64,000 bases of DNA. It comes from Streptomyces roseolilacinus. GTDB taxonomy: Bacteria > Actinomycetota > Actinomycetes > Streptomycetales > Streptomycetaceae. The translations under genes and the position numbers were made by a program. The notes beneath the pieces are model-generated. The model worked only from the letters and a program-made list of their open reading frames with translations, was not told the DNA's origin and did not search any database. Below, in pieces: positions 18,042-26,148 of the stretch. Within the stretch, counting starts at the first letter, position 1. Every line of letters starts with the position of its first letter. The stretch lies in assembly GCF_014649335.1 (NCBI RefSeq), contig NZ_BMSV01000011.1, positions 124,001 through 188,000 on the forward strand. The letters run 5' to 3'.

Positions 18042-18902
18042 TCAGGCGGCGCCGGGGGCCCTTCGGCGGCTCCGTGCGCGGAGCGCGGTCAGGGCGGTGG
18101 CCAGCAGGGCCGTACCGGCCACGGCCCCGGCGGCGGTGGTGGCGGTGGCGCCGCCGGGGCCGGTGGCGTCGGTGAGGCTGGCGGCATCCGCGGTGCCGGC
18201 GGGCGCCGCCTGCGCCGCCGGGGCGGGGCCGGGCCCGTAGCCGCCCGCCCGGCCCCCGCGCGCGTAGGCGGAACCGGGCAGCTTGTCGCCGTAGGCGGCC
18301 TTCACCCGGTCGCGGTACGCGGCGAGCGTCGTGCCGTCCGCGCCGACCGCCCGGACCGCGTCCTCGTCGAGGGGCAGCACCGTGCGGCCCCGGACGACGT
18401 ACCAGGCGTCGATCTGCGGTTCGCGGAAGACCGTACCGCCGGGCAGCCGGCGGGCGCCCTGTTCGGCGTACCGGACCTCGTCGTCGCCGGTGGCGATGTT
18501 CACCACCCGCCAGCCGCCGCCCCGCCGGGCGGTCCACACCGACGCCGTGCGCCCGTCGCCCGCGACGGCCCGGGCGGCGTGGAACTCGACGCGGGCGACG
18601 GCGGCGCCCGGCCGGCCCGCCACGAAGTCGGGCGACAGGACGCGGACGGGGACGGCCGGGCCCTCGACGCGGGGCCGGGCGGCGGCCGTCGCGGCGGCCG
18701 GGGCGGCCGGGGCGGCTCCGGGGCTCGCGAAGAACCGGGCCAGGGTGTCGAGCGTGGCGGGTGCGGCGGCCGCGTCCCGCGGGGTGGCCGCGGCGGGCAG
18801 GGGGTCGGCGGCCTCGGCGGTGGGCGCGAGGAGGGCCAGGAGGGCCGCCGCGGCGAGCGCGCCGCCGGCGGCGGTGTGCCGCCGTGCGTACGGGTGGGTC
18901 AT
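18042..18902 (-). CDS. Secreted, C-terminally membrane-anchored protein; partner of the neighbouring protease
   Basis: 286 residues from the ATG. It has a signal peptide (ARRHTAAGGALAAAALLALL, ending near PTAEA), an extracellular Ala/Pro-rich segment, a globular middle (about 80-215) with WRVVNIATGDDEVRYAEQG and EPQIDAWYVVRGRTVLPLD, then a Gly/Ala/Pro-rich stalk, one hydrophobic helix (ATTAAGAVAGTALLATALTA) and a short Arg-rich cytoplasmic tail. I recognise no family. A GTG three codons upstream (18911) overlaps the stop of the protease gene as GTGA, so either start is possible and the two genes are coupled. The context suggests a surface partner, anchor or inhibitor of the protease; this is inference. 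Confidence 0.75.
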   Translation of the reverse strand: MTHPYARRHTAAGGALAAAALLALLAPTAEAADPLPAAATPRDAAAAPATLDTLARFFASPGAAPAAPAAATAAARPRVEGPAVPVRVLSPDFVAGRPGAAVARVEFHAARAVAGDGRTASVWTARRGGGWRVVNIATGDDEVRYAEQGARRLPGGTVFREPQIDAWYVVRGRTVLPLDEDAVRAVGADGTTLAAYRDRVKAAYGDKLPGSAYARGGRAGGYGPGPAPAAQAAPAGTADAASLTDATGPGGATATTAAGAVAGTALLATALTALRARSRRRAPGAA

Positions 18903-18907
18903 CCGGG

Positions 18908-19513
18908 TCACGCCCCGATCCGGTAGAGCGAGTGGGTCCAGGAGAAGGAGCCGTTGTCGACGTACCAGGCGTGCGAGGCCCAGTTGTAGCGGTCGCTGGA
19001 GGGCCACGGGTCGCCCCAGTAGACCCAGCTCCCGGAGTCGTCGTAGCCGTGGACGACGTGCATGTGGCCGCCGCCCGAGGACCACTGGATGCGGGTCTCG
19101 ACGGGCCGGTTCGCGTTGATCTCGGTCTGGACGGTGGAGTAGCGGAGCCAGCCGTCGACGTACGAGCCGGGGCTGATGCCGGCCCAGCGCAGCCCGGTCT
19201 GGACGTTGCCGAGGGTGGCCTGCCAGTTGGGGCAGTCGTAGCCCTGCTGCCGGCCGAAGGCGGCGTTGCAGAACTGGTTCTGCGTGTGGCCGCGGCCGTA
19301 CCAGGTGGCGATGGTGTTGCCGGCGGCGGCCCAGCACCAGTTGGTCTTCTGCTGGGCCTGCATGGTGATGTCGAGGCGGCGGGCGGCCGACGCGTTCGGG
19401 TCGTCCTGCGGTACGGCGGTGGCCGTGGCGGTCGGCACCGTGAGGAGTGTGGCGCAGACGGCCGCGGCGAGGCCGAGGCGGTGCCTGTTCCGTGGCTTGC
19501 TGGGGTGGCGCAT
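18908..19513 (-). CDS. Secreted papain-like cysteine protease family protein
   Basis: 201 residues. A signal peptide (MRHPSKPRNRHRLGLAAAVCATLLT, cleavage near TATAV) is followed by a compact papain-like domain. QKTNWCWAAAGNTIATWYG (about 61-79) holds the catalytic cysteine in the WCWAA context of the C39/C70-like family. GGGHMHVVHGYDDSGSW holds the histidine, and WGDPWPSSDRYNW carries the third catalytic-site acid. The start at 19513 has GGAGG 6 bases ahead. The downstream gene is translationally coupled. The substrate is unknown; extracellular proteolysis or processing of a surface protein is likely. Confidence 0.83.
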   Translation of the reverse strand: MRHPSKPRNRHRLGLAAAVCATLLTVPTATATAVPQDDPNASAARRLDITMQAQQKTNWCWAAAGNTIATWYGRGHTQNQFCNAAFGRQQGYDCPNWQATLGNVQTGLRWAGISPGSYVDGWLRYSTVQTEINANRPVETRIQWSSGGGHMHVVHGYDDSGSWVYWGDPWPSSDRYNWASHAWYVDNGSFSWTHSLYRIGA

Positions 19514-19549
19514 CGCGGTCCTCCGAGGGGGATGTGGGGAGGGAGGAAC

Positions 19550-19599
19550 GCGTCCGGACGCTTGCCCCGAAGCATCAATCGTTGTCGCGAGCAGGTCAA
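19550..19599 (-). promoter_or_regulatory. Promoter and palindrome ahead of the protease pair
   Basis: On the minus strand TTGACC (19594-19599) and GATGCT (19571-19576) are 17 bases apart. A perfect 12-bp palindrome, GCGTCCGGACGC (19550-19561), lies just past the expected transcription start, where a repressor would block initiation. The -10 box is weak. Confidence 0.45.
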
Positions 19600-19716
19600 C
19601 GCGCTTCAATGCGGGATGACATCGCGGTGTGAGCGGAGGCCGTCGGGGTGTGAACGGCCCTGCCCGCCCGACCTGCCGCCCCGTCCGCGCCGGAGCGATG
19701 TCGTACCACCCCGTAT

Positions 19717-19728
19717 GTGAACGTTCAC
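19717..19728. promoter_or_regulatory. Perfect palindrome before the helix-turn-helix gene (probable operator)
   Basis: GTGAACGTTCAC, a perfect 12-bp palindrome, ends 12 bases before the GTG start of the regulator gene at 19741. Its position between promoter and start fits an autoregulatory operator. Confidence 0.55.
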
Positions 19729-19740
19729 TGAGGAGACCTC

Positions 19741-20691
19741 GTGGAACACACCGAGGCGGCGGCCGACCTGGCGCAGCTCCTGCGCGCCGGTCCGTTCCAT
19801 CTGGCGCTCCGCGCGGCGCTCACCGCGCGGGGGCTGCCGTTGCAGCGGGTCCAGCACCACCTGGCGCACCGCGGGATCAGGGTCGGGGTGACGAGCCTGT
19901 GCTACTGGCAGCAGGGGGCCCGGCGGCCCCAGCGGCCCGAGTCGCTGAAGGCGGTGCGGGCGCTGGAGGAGCTGCTGGAGCTGCCCCGGGGGTCGCTGAT
20001 CCGGCTGCTCGACGGCGCGGCGGACACGGGCGGGGCCGGTGAGCGGGGCGAGGCGGCACGGCCGGCGGCCCGTGCGTACCGGTCGCTGGTGGAGACGTCG
20101 GGGGTCGTGGAGCGGCTGATCGCGGACCTGGGGCTGCCGGCGGACGGCGGGCTCCACACGGTGGGGCACCACGAGCGGGTGCGGATCGGCTCGGGGCGGC
20201 AGCTGGTGGCGCGGGACTCGCTGCACGTGGTGCGGGCGCACCGCGACGGCGTCGACCGCTACGTGGCGATCCACCACGGGGATCCGGGGTGCGCGCCGGA
20301 CCGGGTGGTGGTGCGGGCGGGTGACAACTGCCGCACGGGGCGGGTCCGGTGGCACCGGGAGACCGGGGTGGTGGTCGCGGAGCTGCTGTTCGACGCGCGG
20401 CTGCGGGCGGGCGACACGTACGTGTTCGGGTACGGCTTCGAGGACGGTACGGGCGGGCAGAGCGCCGAGTACGTGCGCGGGTTCAGCTTCGCGGGCGGGC
20501 AGTACGTGCTCCAGGTGGGATTCCACGAGGAGGCGCTGCCGGTGCGGTGCCGGCGGTTCGCGCAGGCGTCGGCGGGGGCCCCGCGCGGAACGCGGGGCGA
20601 CCTGACGCTGAGCGGCCGGCACCGCACGGTGCACTTCGTGGAGCAGGGGGTGCGCCCGGGGCTCCTGGGGATCGACTGGGACTGGGACTAG
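19741..20691 (+). CDS. Helix-turn-helix DNA-binding protein
   Basis: 316 residues. The N-terminal 85 residues form a Cro/XRE-like helix-turn-helix: FHLALRAALTARGLPLQRVQHHLAHRGIRVGVTSLCYWQQGARRPQRPESLKAVRALEELL. The remaining 200 residues, with the conserved-looking VETSGVVERLIADLGLP and GYGFEDGTGGQSAEYVRGF, are beta-rich and probably sense a ligand or mediate dimerisation. It resembles the large set of Streptomyces XRE-type regulators, but I cannot assign a regulon. GTG is preceded by GGAG at 5 bases and by a perfect palindrome at 19717-19728. A MITE-like repeat begins right after the stop. Confidence 0.75.
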   Translation: MEHTEAAADLAQLLRAGPFHLALRAALTARGLPLQRVQHHLAHRGIRVGVTSLCYWQQGARRPQRPESLKAVRALEELLELPRGSLIRLLDGAADTGGAGERGEAARPAARAYRSLVETSGVVERLIADLGLPADGGLHTVGHHERVRIGSGRQLVARDSLHVVRAHRDGVDRYVAIHHGDPGCAPDRVVVRAGDNCRTGRVRWHRETGVVVAELLFDARLRAGDTYVFGYGFEDGTGGQSAEYVRGFSFAGGQYVLQVGFHEEALPVRCRRFAQASAGAPRGTRGDLTLSGRHRTVHFVEQGVRPGLLGIDWDWD

Positions 20692-20694
20692 GTC

Positions 20695-20896
20695 GTGTCT
20701 TCGAAGTTCCGTCTGCCTGCCGACGCCTGGCACGCCCTCCCCCGAGCTCTCGGCTGCGCTCGAGCAGGGGGGACCCCCAGCCGCGTCGTCGTCGGTCGCC
20801 GATGCTCCGCAGTGGCTCCCTCCTCCGCCTTGCGATCGCACGCACCAGACGCCGCCCGGCCCGCCCTGCGGGCGAACGACGCCCCTTCGAAGACAC
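20695..20896. mobile_element. MITE-like repeat element with 12-bp terminal inverted repeats
   Basis: GTGTCTTCGAAG (20695-20706) and its exact reverse complement CTTCGAAGACAC (20885-20896) bound about 202 bases with no coding potential. Inside lie nested palindromes (GAGCTC, GCTCGAGC and a CCCCC/GGGGG pair near 20740-20780). The inner segment matches a repeat I remember as widespread in Streptomyces intergenic regions. It has landed between two convergent genes, directly after the regulator stop and 23 bases past the Rieske gene stop. It may also act as a terminator. Confidence 0.6.
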
Positions 20897-20919
20897 TCCC
20901 CAGGAGCCCGGCGGGACGG

Positions 20920-21348
20920 TCAGGACTGGGGGCCCGCGATGAGCCTGCCGTCCCTGACGACGACGGGCACCTCGGGCAGCGGGACGGTCGCGGGGCCCTT
21001 GAGGACCCTGCCGGTGGTGACGTCGAAGCGGCTGCGGTGGCAGGGGCAGTTGCCCTCGTTCTCCTCGATCCGGTCGAGGACGCAGCCCGCGTGGGTGCAC
21101 TGGGCGCTGAACGCCTTGTACTCGCCCGGGGCGGGGCGGTGCACGAGCAGGCGCTGCTCGCGGTAGAGCCGGGCGCCGCCGACGGGCACCTCGGTGGCCG
21201 CGCCGAGGTCGACGGGTGCGGTGGGGGTGGGCGTCCGGGCGTGGCCCAGCTTGGATTCGGTGGAGCAGGCGGCGGCGCCGAGCCCGGCGGTGCCGGCGAG
21301 GGCGGCGCCTTTCAGCACGGTGCGGCGGGTGGCGGGCTGGCCGGGCAT
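20920..21348 (-). CDS. Tat-exported Rieske [2Fe-2S] lipoprotein-like protein
   Basis: 142 residues. The N terminus PATRRTVLKGAALAGTAGLG is a twin-arginine signal followed by GAAAC, a plausible lipobox, so the protein should be folded in the cytosol, exported and lipid-anchored. The Rieske cluster motifs are CTHAGC (about 87-92) and CPCHRSRFDVTTG (about 103-115), supplying two Cys and two His ligands. Such proteins are stand-alone electron carriers; no oxidase or reductase partner is adjacent. ATG at 21348 has GGAG 6 bases ahead. It ends next to the MITE-like element. Confidence 0.88.
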   Translation of the reverse strand: MPGQPATRRTVLKGAALAGTAGLGAAACSTESKLGHARTPTPTAPVDLGAATEVPVGGARLYREQRLLVHRPAPGEYKAFSAQCTHAGCVLDRIEENEGNCPCHRSRFDVTTGRVLKGPATVPLPEVPVVVRDGRLIAGPQS

Positions 21349-21524
21349 GGGGCGCTCCAGGGCGTGCGGGGGTGAGGGGTGCGTCGGCGCGACGGGTACG
21401 GACCCGACGATACCGACGCAGACCACCGCCCCCGGGCCCGGGTCCCGCCCCGTGCCCGGGGGCGGGCGGACCAGGGGCCGGACCAGGGCGGACGGACCGG
21501 GGCCGGGGCGCACGGGCGCCCTCG

Positions 21525-21562
21525 CGACCGGGCCCGCCGCTCGGAGGCGGCGGGCCCGGTCG
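21525..21562 (-). terminator. Terminator after uvrA
   Basis: A perfect 15-bp inverted repeat (21525-21539 with 21548-21562, 8-base loop) lies 49 bases past the uvrA stop. The rest of 21349-21610 is GC-rich intergenic sequence with no gene that I can support; it should hold the Rieske promoter. Confidence 0.85.
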
Positions 21563-21610
21563 TGGGGTGTCCGGGGTCCGGCCCCGGTGGGTGGCGGGGC
21601 CGGGGTGCGC

Positions 21611-24526
21611 TCAGCGGGTGGACGAGGCGGCCCGGCGCGCGGGGCGCTTGGTCTTCGCCTTCACCGGTGTGGCGTCGCTGATCCGGCTCGGGTCCAGGAT
21701 GTCGCGGAGGAACTTGCCGGTGTGGCTCGTGGTCACGCCCGCGACCGCCTCCGGCGTGCCCTCGGCGACGACCAGGCCGCCGCCGCTGCCGCCCTCGGGG
21801 CCCATGTCGACCAGCCAGTCCGCCGTCTTGATCACGTCGAGGTTGTGCTCGATGACGATCACCGTGTTGCCCTTGTCGACCAGGTCCGACAGCACCTTGA
21901 TCAGCTTGGCGATGTCCTCGAAGTGCAGACCGGTCGTCGGCTCGTCGAGGACGTAGACCGTACGGCCCGTGGAGCGCTTCTGGAGCTCGCTGGCGAGCTT
22001 GACGCGCTGCGCCTCGCCGCCCGACAGGGTCGGCGCGGACTGGCCGAGCCGCACGTACCCCAGACCGACCTCGTTGAGGGTCCTGAGGTGGCGGGAGATC
22101 GTGGGGACGGCCTCGAAGAAGTCCAGGGCCTCCTCGATGGGCATGTCCAGCACCTCGGCGATGGACTTGCCCTTGTAGTGGACCTCCAGGGTCTCCCGGT
22201 TGTAGCGCGCGCCGTGGCAGACCTCGCACGGCACGTACACGTCGGGGAGGAAGTTCATCTCGATCTTGATGGTGCCGTCGCCGGAGCAGTTCTCGCAGCG
22301 GCCGCCCTTGACGTTGAAGGAGAACCGGCCCGGCATGTAGCCGCGGACCTTGGCCTCCGTCGTCTCGGCGAACAGCTTGCGGACGTGGTCGAAGACTCCG
22401 GTGTACGTGGCCGGGTTGGACCGCGGGGTGCGGCCGATCGGCGACTGGTCGACGTGGACGACCTTGTCGACGAGGTCGTCGCCGTCCACCCGCGTGTGCC
22501 GCCCGGGCACGGACCTGGCGCCGTTCAGCTCGCGCGCCAGGTGGGTGTACAGGATGTCGTTGACCAGCGTCGACTTGCCGGAGCCGGAGACCCCGGTGAC
22601 GGCCGTGAGCACGCCGAGCGGGAACGACACGTCGATGTCGCGGAGGTTGTTCTCGCGGGCGCCGTGGACGGTCAGCTGCCGGGCGGTGTCGACGGGGCGG
22701 CGGACGTCCGGGACGGGGATGGACTTCCTGCCGGACAGGTACTGCCCGGTCGTCGACTCCTCGTTGTCGAGCAGCTGCTTCAACGGCCCGGAGTGGACGA
22801 CCTTCCCGCCGTGCTCGCCGGCGCCGGGGCCGATGTCGACGATCCAGTCGGCGACCTTGATGGTGTCCTCGTCGTGCTCGACGACGATGAGGGTGTTGCC
22901 CATGTCGCGGAGCCGGACGAGGGTCTCGATCAGGCGGTGGTTGTCGCGCTGGTGGAGGCCGATGGACGGCTCGTCGAGCACGTACAGCACGCCCACCAGG
23001 CCGGAGCCGATCTGGGTGGCGAGCCGGATGCGCTGGGCCTCGCCGCCGGAGAGCGTGCCGGCCGCGCGGTTGAGCGAGAGGTAGTCCAGGCCGACGTCGA
23101 CCAGGAACCTCAGCCGCTCGTTGACCTCCTTCAGCACCCGCTCGGCGATCTTCTTGTCGCGGGCGCTGAGGGTGAGCCGGCCGAGGAAGTCAGCGCACTC
23201 GCTGATGGACATGGCGGAGACGTCCGCGATGGACTTCTCCATGATCGTCACGGCGAGGACGATCGGCTTCAGGCGCGTGCCCTCGCAGGTGGGGCAGGGC
23301 ACCTCGCGCATGTAGCCCTCGAAGCGCTCGCGGCTGGAGTCGCTCTCGGCCTCGCTGTGGCGGCGCTTGACGAAGGGGAGGACGCCCTCGAAGGCGGTGG
23401 TGTAGGCCCGCTCCCTGCCGTACCGGTTGCGGTAGCGCACCTCGACCTGGGTCTTGTGGCCGTGCAGCAGGGCCTTCCTCGCGCGCAGGGGCAGCCCGGC
23501 CCACGGGATGTCGGTGCGGAAGCCGAGCGCCTGGGCGAGCCCGTCGATCAGGCGGCCGAAGTACTCCTTGGTGTGGCCGTGCGACCAGGGGTGGATGGCC
23601 CCCTCGTCGAGGGAGCGGTCCTCGTCGGGGACGACGAGCTCCGGGTCGACCTCCATGCGCGTGCCGATGCCGGTGCAGTCGGGGCAGGCGCCGAAGGGCG
23701 AGTTGAAGGAGAAGGAGCGGGGCTCCAGCTCCTCGAAGGACAGGTCGTCGTACGGGCAGTACAGGTGCTCGGAGTACATCCGCTCGCGCTCGGGGTCGTC
23801 CTCGGGGAGGTCGACGAAGTCGAGCACGACCATGCCGCCGGAGAGGCCGAGCGCGGTCTCCACGGAGTCGGTGAGCCGCCGCTTGGCGCTCTCCTTGACC
23901 GTGAGGCGGTCGACGACCACCTCGATCGTGTGCTTCTCCTGCTTCTTCAGCTTCGGCGGGTCGGTCAGCGGGACCGTCTGCCCGTCCACCCGGGCGCGGC
24001 TGAAGCCCTTGGTCTGGAGGTCGGCGAAGAGGTCGGCGAACTCGCCCTTGCGCTCGCGCACCAGCGGCGACAGGACCTGGAAGCGGCTGCCCTCGGGCAG
24101 CTCCAGCACCTTGTCGACGATCGCCTGCGGCGACTGGCGGGAGATCGGCCGGCGGCACTCGGGGCAGTGCGGCTTGCCGATGCGCGCGAAGAGGAGCCGG
24201 AGGTAGTCGTAGACCTCCGTGATCGTTCCGACCGTGGAGCGCGGGTTGCGCGAGGTGGACTTCTGGTCGATGGAGACCGCCGGGGAGAGCCCCTCGATGA
24301 AGTCGACGTCCGGCTTGTCCATCTGGCCGAGGAACTGCCGGGCGTACGACGAGAGGGACTCGACGTAGCGGCGCTGCCCCTCGGCGAAGATCGTGTCGAA
24401 CGCGAGGGACGACTTGCCCGACCCCGAGAGCCCGGTGAAGACGATGAGCGAGTCGCGTGGCAGGTCGAGCGAGACGTTCTTCAGATTGTGCTCGCGCGCG
24501 CCACGGACGATGAGACGGTCGGCCAC
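21611..24526 (-). CDS. uvrA: Excinuclease ABC subunit UvrA
   Basis: Damage-recognition ATPase of nucleotide excision repair. The 971-residue protein has two ABC modules: Walker A GLSGSGKSSLAFDTI (about 32-46) with signature LSGGEAQRIRLATQ, and Walker A GVSGSGKSTLVNDIL (about 643-657) with signature LSGGEAQRVKLASEL. The C-terminal zinc finger is CENCSGDG with CEVCHG. The inner zinc site keeps CPDC but has CPYD where many homologues have CxxC, so one ligand may differ. GTG at 24526 begins the conserved MADRLIVRGAREHNLKNV. It is transcribed away from the mycothiol enzyme gene. I see no clear LexA box upstream. Confidence 0.97.
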   Translation of the reverse strand: MADRLIVRGAREHNLKNVSLDLPRDSLIVFTGLSGSGKSSLAFDTIFAEGQRRYVESLSSYARQFLGQMDKPDVDFIEGLSPAVSIDQKSTSRNPRSTVGTITEVYDYLRLLFARIGKPHCPECRRPISRQSPQAIVDKVLELPEGSRFQVLSPLVRERKGEFADLFADLQTKGFSRARVDGQTVPLTDPPKLKKQEKHTIEVVVDRLTVKESAKRRLTDSVETALGLSGGMVVLDFVDLPEDDPERERMYSEHLYCPYDDLSFEELEPRSFSFNSPFGACPDCTGIGTRMEVDPELVVPDEDRSLDEGAIHPWSHGHTKEYFGRLIDGLAQALGFRTDIPWAGLPLRARKALLHGHKTQVEVRYRNRYGRERAYTTAFEGVLPFVKRRHSEAESDSSRERFEGYMREVPCPTCEGTRLKPIVLAVTIMEKSIADVSAMSISECADFLGRLTLSARDKKIAERVLKEVNERLRFLVDVGLDYLSLNRAAGTLSGGEAQRIRLATQIGSGLVGVLYVLDEPSIGLHQRDNHRLIETLVRLRDMGNTLIVVEHDEDTIKVADWIVDIGPGAGEHGGKVVHSGPLKQLLDNEESTTGQYLSGRKSIPVPDVRRPVDTARQLTVHGARENNLRDIDVSFPLGVLTAVTGVSGSGKSTLVNDILYTHLARELNGARSVPGRHTRVDGDDLVDKVVHVDQSPIGRTPRSNPATYTGVFDHVRKLFAETTEAKVRGYMPGRFSFNVKGGRCENCSGDGTIKIEMNFLPDVYVPCEVCHGARYNRETLEVHYKGKSIAEVLDMPIEEALDFFEAVPTISRHLRTLNEVGLGYVRLGQSAPTLSGGEAQRVKLASELQKRSTGRTVYVLDEPTTGLHFEDIAKLIKVLSDLVDKGNTVIVIEHNLDVIKTADWLVDMGPEGGSGGGLVVAEGTPEAVAGVTTSHTGKFLRDILDPSRISDATPVKAKTKRPARRAASSTR

Positions 24527-24643
24527 GCCGGGTCCGCACCTTTCTTGAGAGAAGCGGGGGGTACAGCCCCCGTCCCAGACGGCCCCACACTAGGGGGCCA
24601 CCAGATGGATGACTGCCTGACTTCCAAGAATGCCTCCATCGAG

Positions 24644-24673
24644 CGTATAGCACGCGCATTCGATTTCGGTCCA
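24644..24673 (-). promoter_or_regulatory. Candidate uvrA promoter
   Basis: On the minus strand TGGACC (24668-24673) and TATACG (24644-24649) are 18 bases apart, giving a leader of about 110 bases. It overlaps the divergent promoter region of the isomerase-like gene. Confidence 0.4.
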
Positions 24674-24685
24674 CGCTCCACCGCC

Positions 24686-24714
24686 TTCACCCGAACGAGT
24701 GGCGGCGCTACTGT
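24686..24714 (+). promoter_or_regulatory. Leaderless promoter of the mycothiol-dependent enzyme gene
   Basis: TTCACC (24686-24691) and TACTGT (24709-24714) are 17 bases apart. The -10 box ends 7 bases before the ATG at 24722 and there is no ribosome-binding site. Confidence 0.5.
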
Positions 24715-24721
24715 CAGCACC

Positions 24722-25411
24722 ATGATCGACCACGCACATGACCTGGCCTCCGTGCACGAGGCGACCGAACGGCTGCTCTCCGCGGCCTCCGCGCTCGACG
24801 ACACCACCGTCGCCGAGCCGTCCCGGCTCCCCGGCTGGACCCGCGGCCACCTCCTGGCCCACCTCGCCCGCAACGCGGACGCCCTGGTGAACGTCCTGCA
24901 CGGTCGGCCCATGTACACCAGCGCCGAGGACCGCGACGCCGACATCGAGCGCGACGCCCGGCGCCCGCTCGCCGCCCACCTCGACGACCTGCGGGCCTGC
25001 GCCGACCGCTTCCGGGCGGAGGGCGACGCGCCGGCGGACTGGAGCCGCACCGTGGAGCTCCGCAACGGGGTGACCGACCAGGCCGCCCGCGTCCCCTTCC
25101 GCCGGCTCATCGAGGTCGAGCTCCACCACGTCGACCTGGGCGTCGGCTACGAGCTGGAGGACCTTCCGGAGGAGTTCACCCAGCGGGAGATCGACTTCCT
25201 GACGGAGCGGTTCGCCGGCCACAGGGACGTCCCCGCCACCACGGTCGTCGCCGACGACGGCCGGACGTGGACGACGGGCGGCGGCGCGGCCGGCGGCCCG
25301 GTCGCCGTCCGGGGCACCGCGGCCGACCTGCTCGGCTGGCTCGCGGGCCGCCGCGACGGCTCCGCGCTGGACGTCTCGAACGGCCCCCTCCCGGCGCTGC
25401 CCCCGCTATAG
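24722..25411 (+). CDS. Maleylpyruvate isomerase family mycothiol-dependent enzyme
   Basis: 229 residues of the MDMPI/DinB-like fold. The metal-site pattern is visible: LPGWTRGHLLAHLARNADAL (first histidine, about 35-54) and IEVELHHVDLGVGY (Glu and His ligands, about 128-141), followed by a C-terminal MDMPI domain. Family members use mycothiol, the actinobacterial thiol, for isomerisation or conjugation. The exact substrate is not evident. The TAG stop is shared with the -10 box of the next gene. It diverges from uvrA. Confidence 0.82.
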   Translation: MIDHAHDLASVHEATERLLSAASALDDTTVAEPSRLPGWTRGHLLAHLARNADALVNVLHGRPMYTSAEDRDADIERDARRPLAAHLDDLRACADRFRAEGDAPADWSRTVELRNGVTDQAARVPFRRLIEVELHHVDLGVGYELEDLPEEFTQREIDFLTERFAGHRDVPATTVVADDGRTWTTGGGAAGGPVAVRGTAADLLGWLAGRRDGSALDVSNGPLPALPPL

Positions 25412-25420
25412 GCTGGCCCC

Positions 25421-26077
25421 ATGACGTACAGCGGAGCGGTGAAGGTCGGCGGACCCGCGGACGTGCACGAGCTGGCGGACCTGATCATCTCGAAGGTCGC
25501 CGTCGGGCCGATGGACAACAACGCGTACCTGCTGCGCTGCCGGACCACCGGCGAGCAGCTGCTGATCGACGCGGCGAACGAGCCGCGGACCCTGCTCCGG
25601 CTGATCGGTGACGACGGCATCACGGCCGTCGTCACCACCCACCGCCACCACGACCACTGGTACGCGCTGGGCGAGGTGGTGGCGGCCACCGGGGCCCGCA
25701 CGTACGCGGGACGGTACGACGCCGAGGGCATCGACGTGCCGACGGACGTCCTCGTCGAGGACGGCGACACGATCCGGGTGGGCCGGGTGGAGCTGACGGC
25801 GCGCCACATGACCGGGCACACGCCCGGCTCGATCACGCTGGTCTACGACGACCCGCACGGCCACCCGCACGCCTTCACCGGCGACTGCCTGTTCCCCGGC
25901 GGCGTCGGGAACACCCACAAGGACCCGGAGGCGTTCGCGCGCCTGCTCCACGACGTGGAGACCAAGCTGTTCGACGCCCTGCCGGACGAGACGTGGGTCT
26001 ACCCGGGCCACGGCCGGGACACGACGCTGGGCGACGAGCGCCCGCAGATCCCGGAGTGGCGCGCGCGGGGCTGGTGA
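25421..26077 (+). CDS. MBL-fold metallo-hydrolase (glyoxalase II-like)
   Basis: 218 residues. The metal-binding motif THRHHDHW (about 73-80, the HxHxDH variant) is followed by HMTGHTPGS, FTGDCLFPGGVG and PGHGRDTTLG, giving a complete metallo-beta-lactamase-fold site closest to hydroxyacylglutathione hydrolases. With the adjacent mycothiol-dependent enzyme, a thioester hydrolase acting on mycothiol conjugates is a reasonable inference. TAGGCT ends 6 bases before the ATG, so it may have its own leaderless transcript in addition to read-through. Confidence 0.87.
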   Translation: MTYSGAVKVGGPADVHELADLIISKVAVGPMDNNAYLLRCRTTGEQLLIDAANEPRTLLRLIGDDGITAVVTTHRHHDHWYALGEVVAATGARTYAGRYDAEGIDVPTDVLVEDGDTIRVGRVELTARHMTGHTPGSITLVYDDPHGHPHAFTGDCLFPGGVGNTHKDPEAFARLLHDVETKLFDALPDETWVYPGHGRDTTLGDERPQIPEWRARGW

Positions 26078-26100
26078 CGCCCCCGGCCACGCCTCCCGTG

Positions 26101-26137
26101 CGTCCGTGCGCCCCGTGACCGGGGCGCTCCCCGGACG
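26101..26137 (+). terminator. Hairpin between the MBL gene and the transporter
   Basis: CGTCCG (26101-26106) pairs with 26132-26137, and inside it GCGCCCC (26108-26114) pairs with 26121-26127. It lies 24 bases past the stop of the MBL gene and 12 bases before the transporter ATG, so it could terminate or hide the start of the next gene. Confidence 0.5.
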
Positions 26138-26148
26138 GTTGGCGCGGC

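Noticed and set aside
24541..24721. LexA/SOS box ahead of uvrA
   Set aside because: CGAACGAGTGG looks like a half-site, but the matching GTTCG half is missing, so no SOS operator can be claimed.
21194..25411. A 1405-codon open frame on the plus strand opposite uvrA
   Set aside because: It is the shadow of uvrA in high-GC DNA: Val/Asp/Leu-rich low-complexity translation, no domain, and it runs into the real frame of the isomerase-like gene only by chance.
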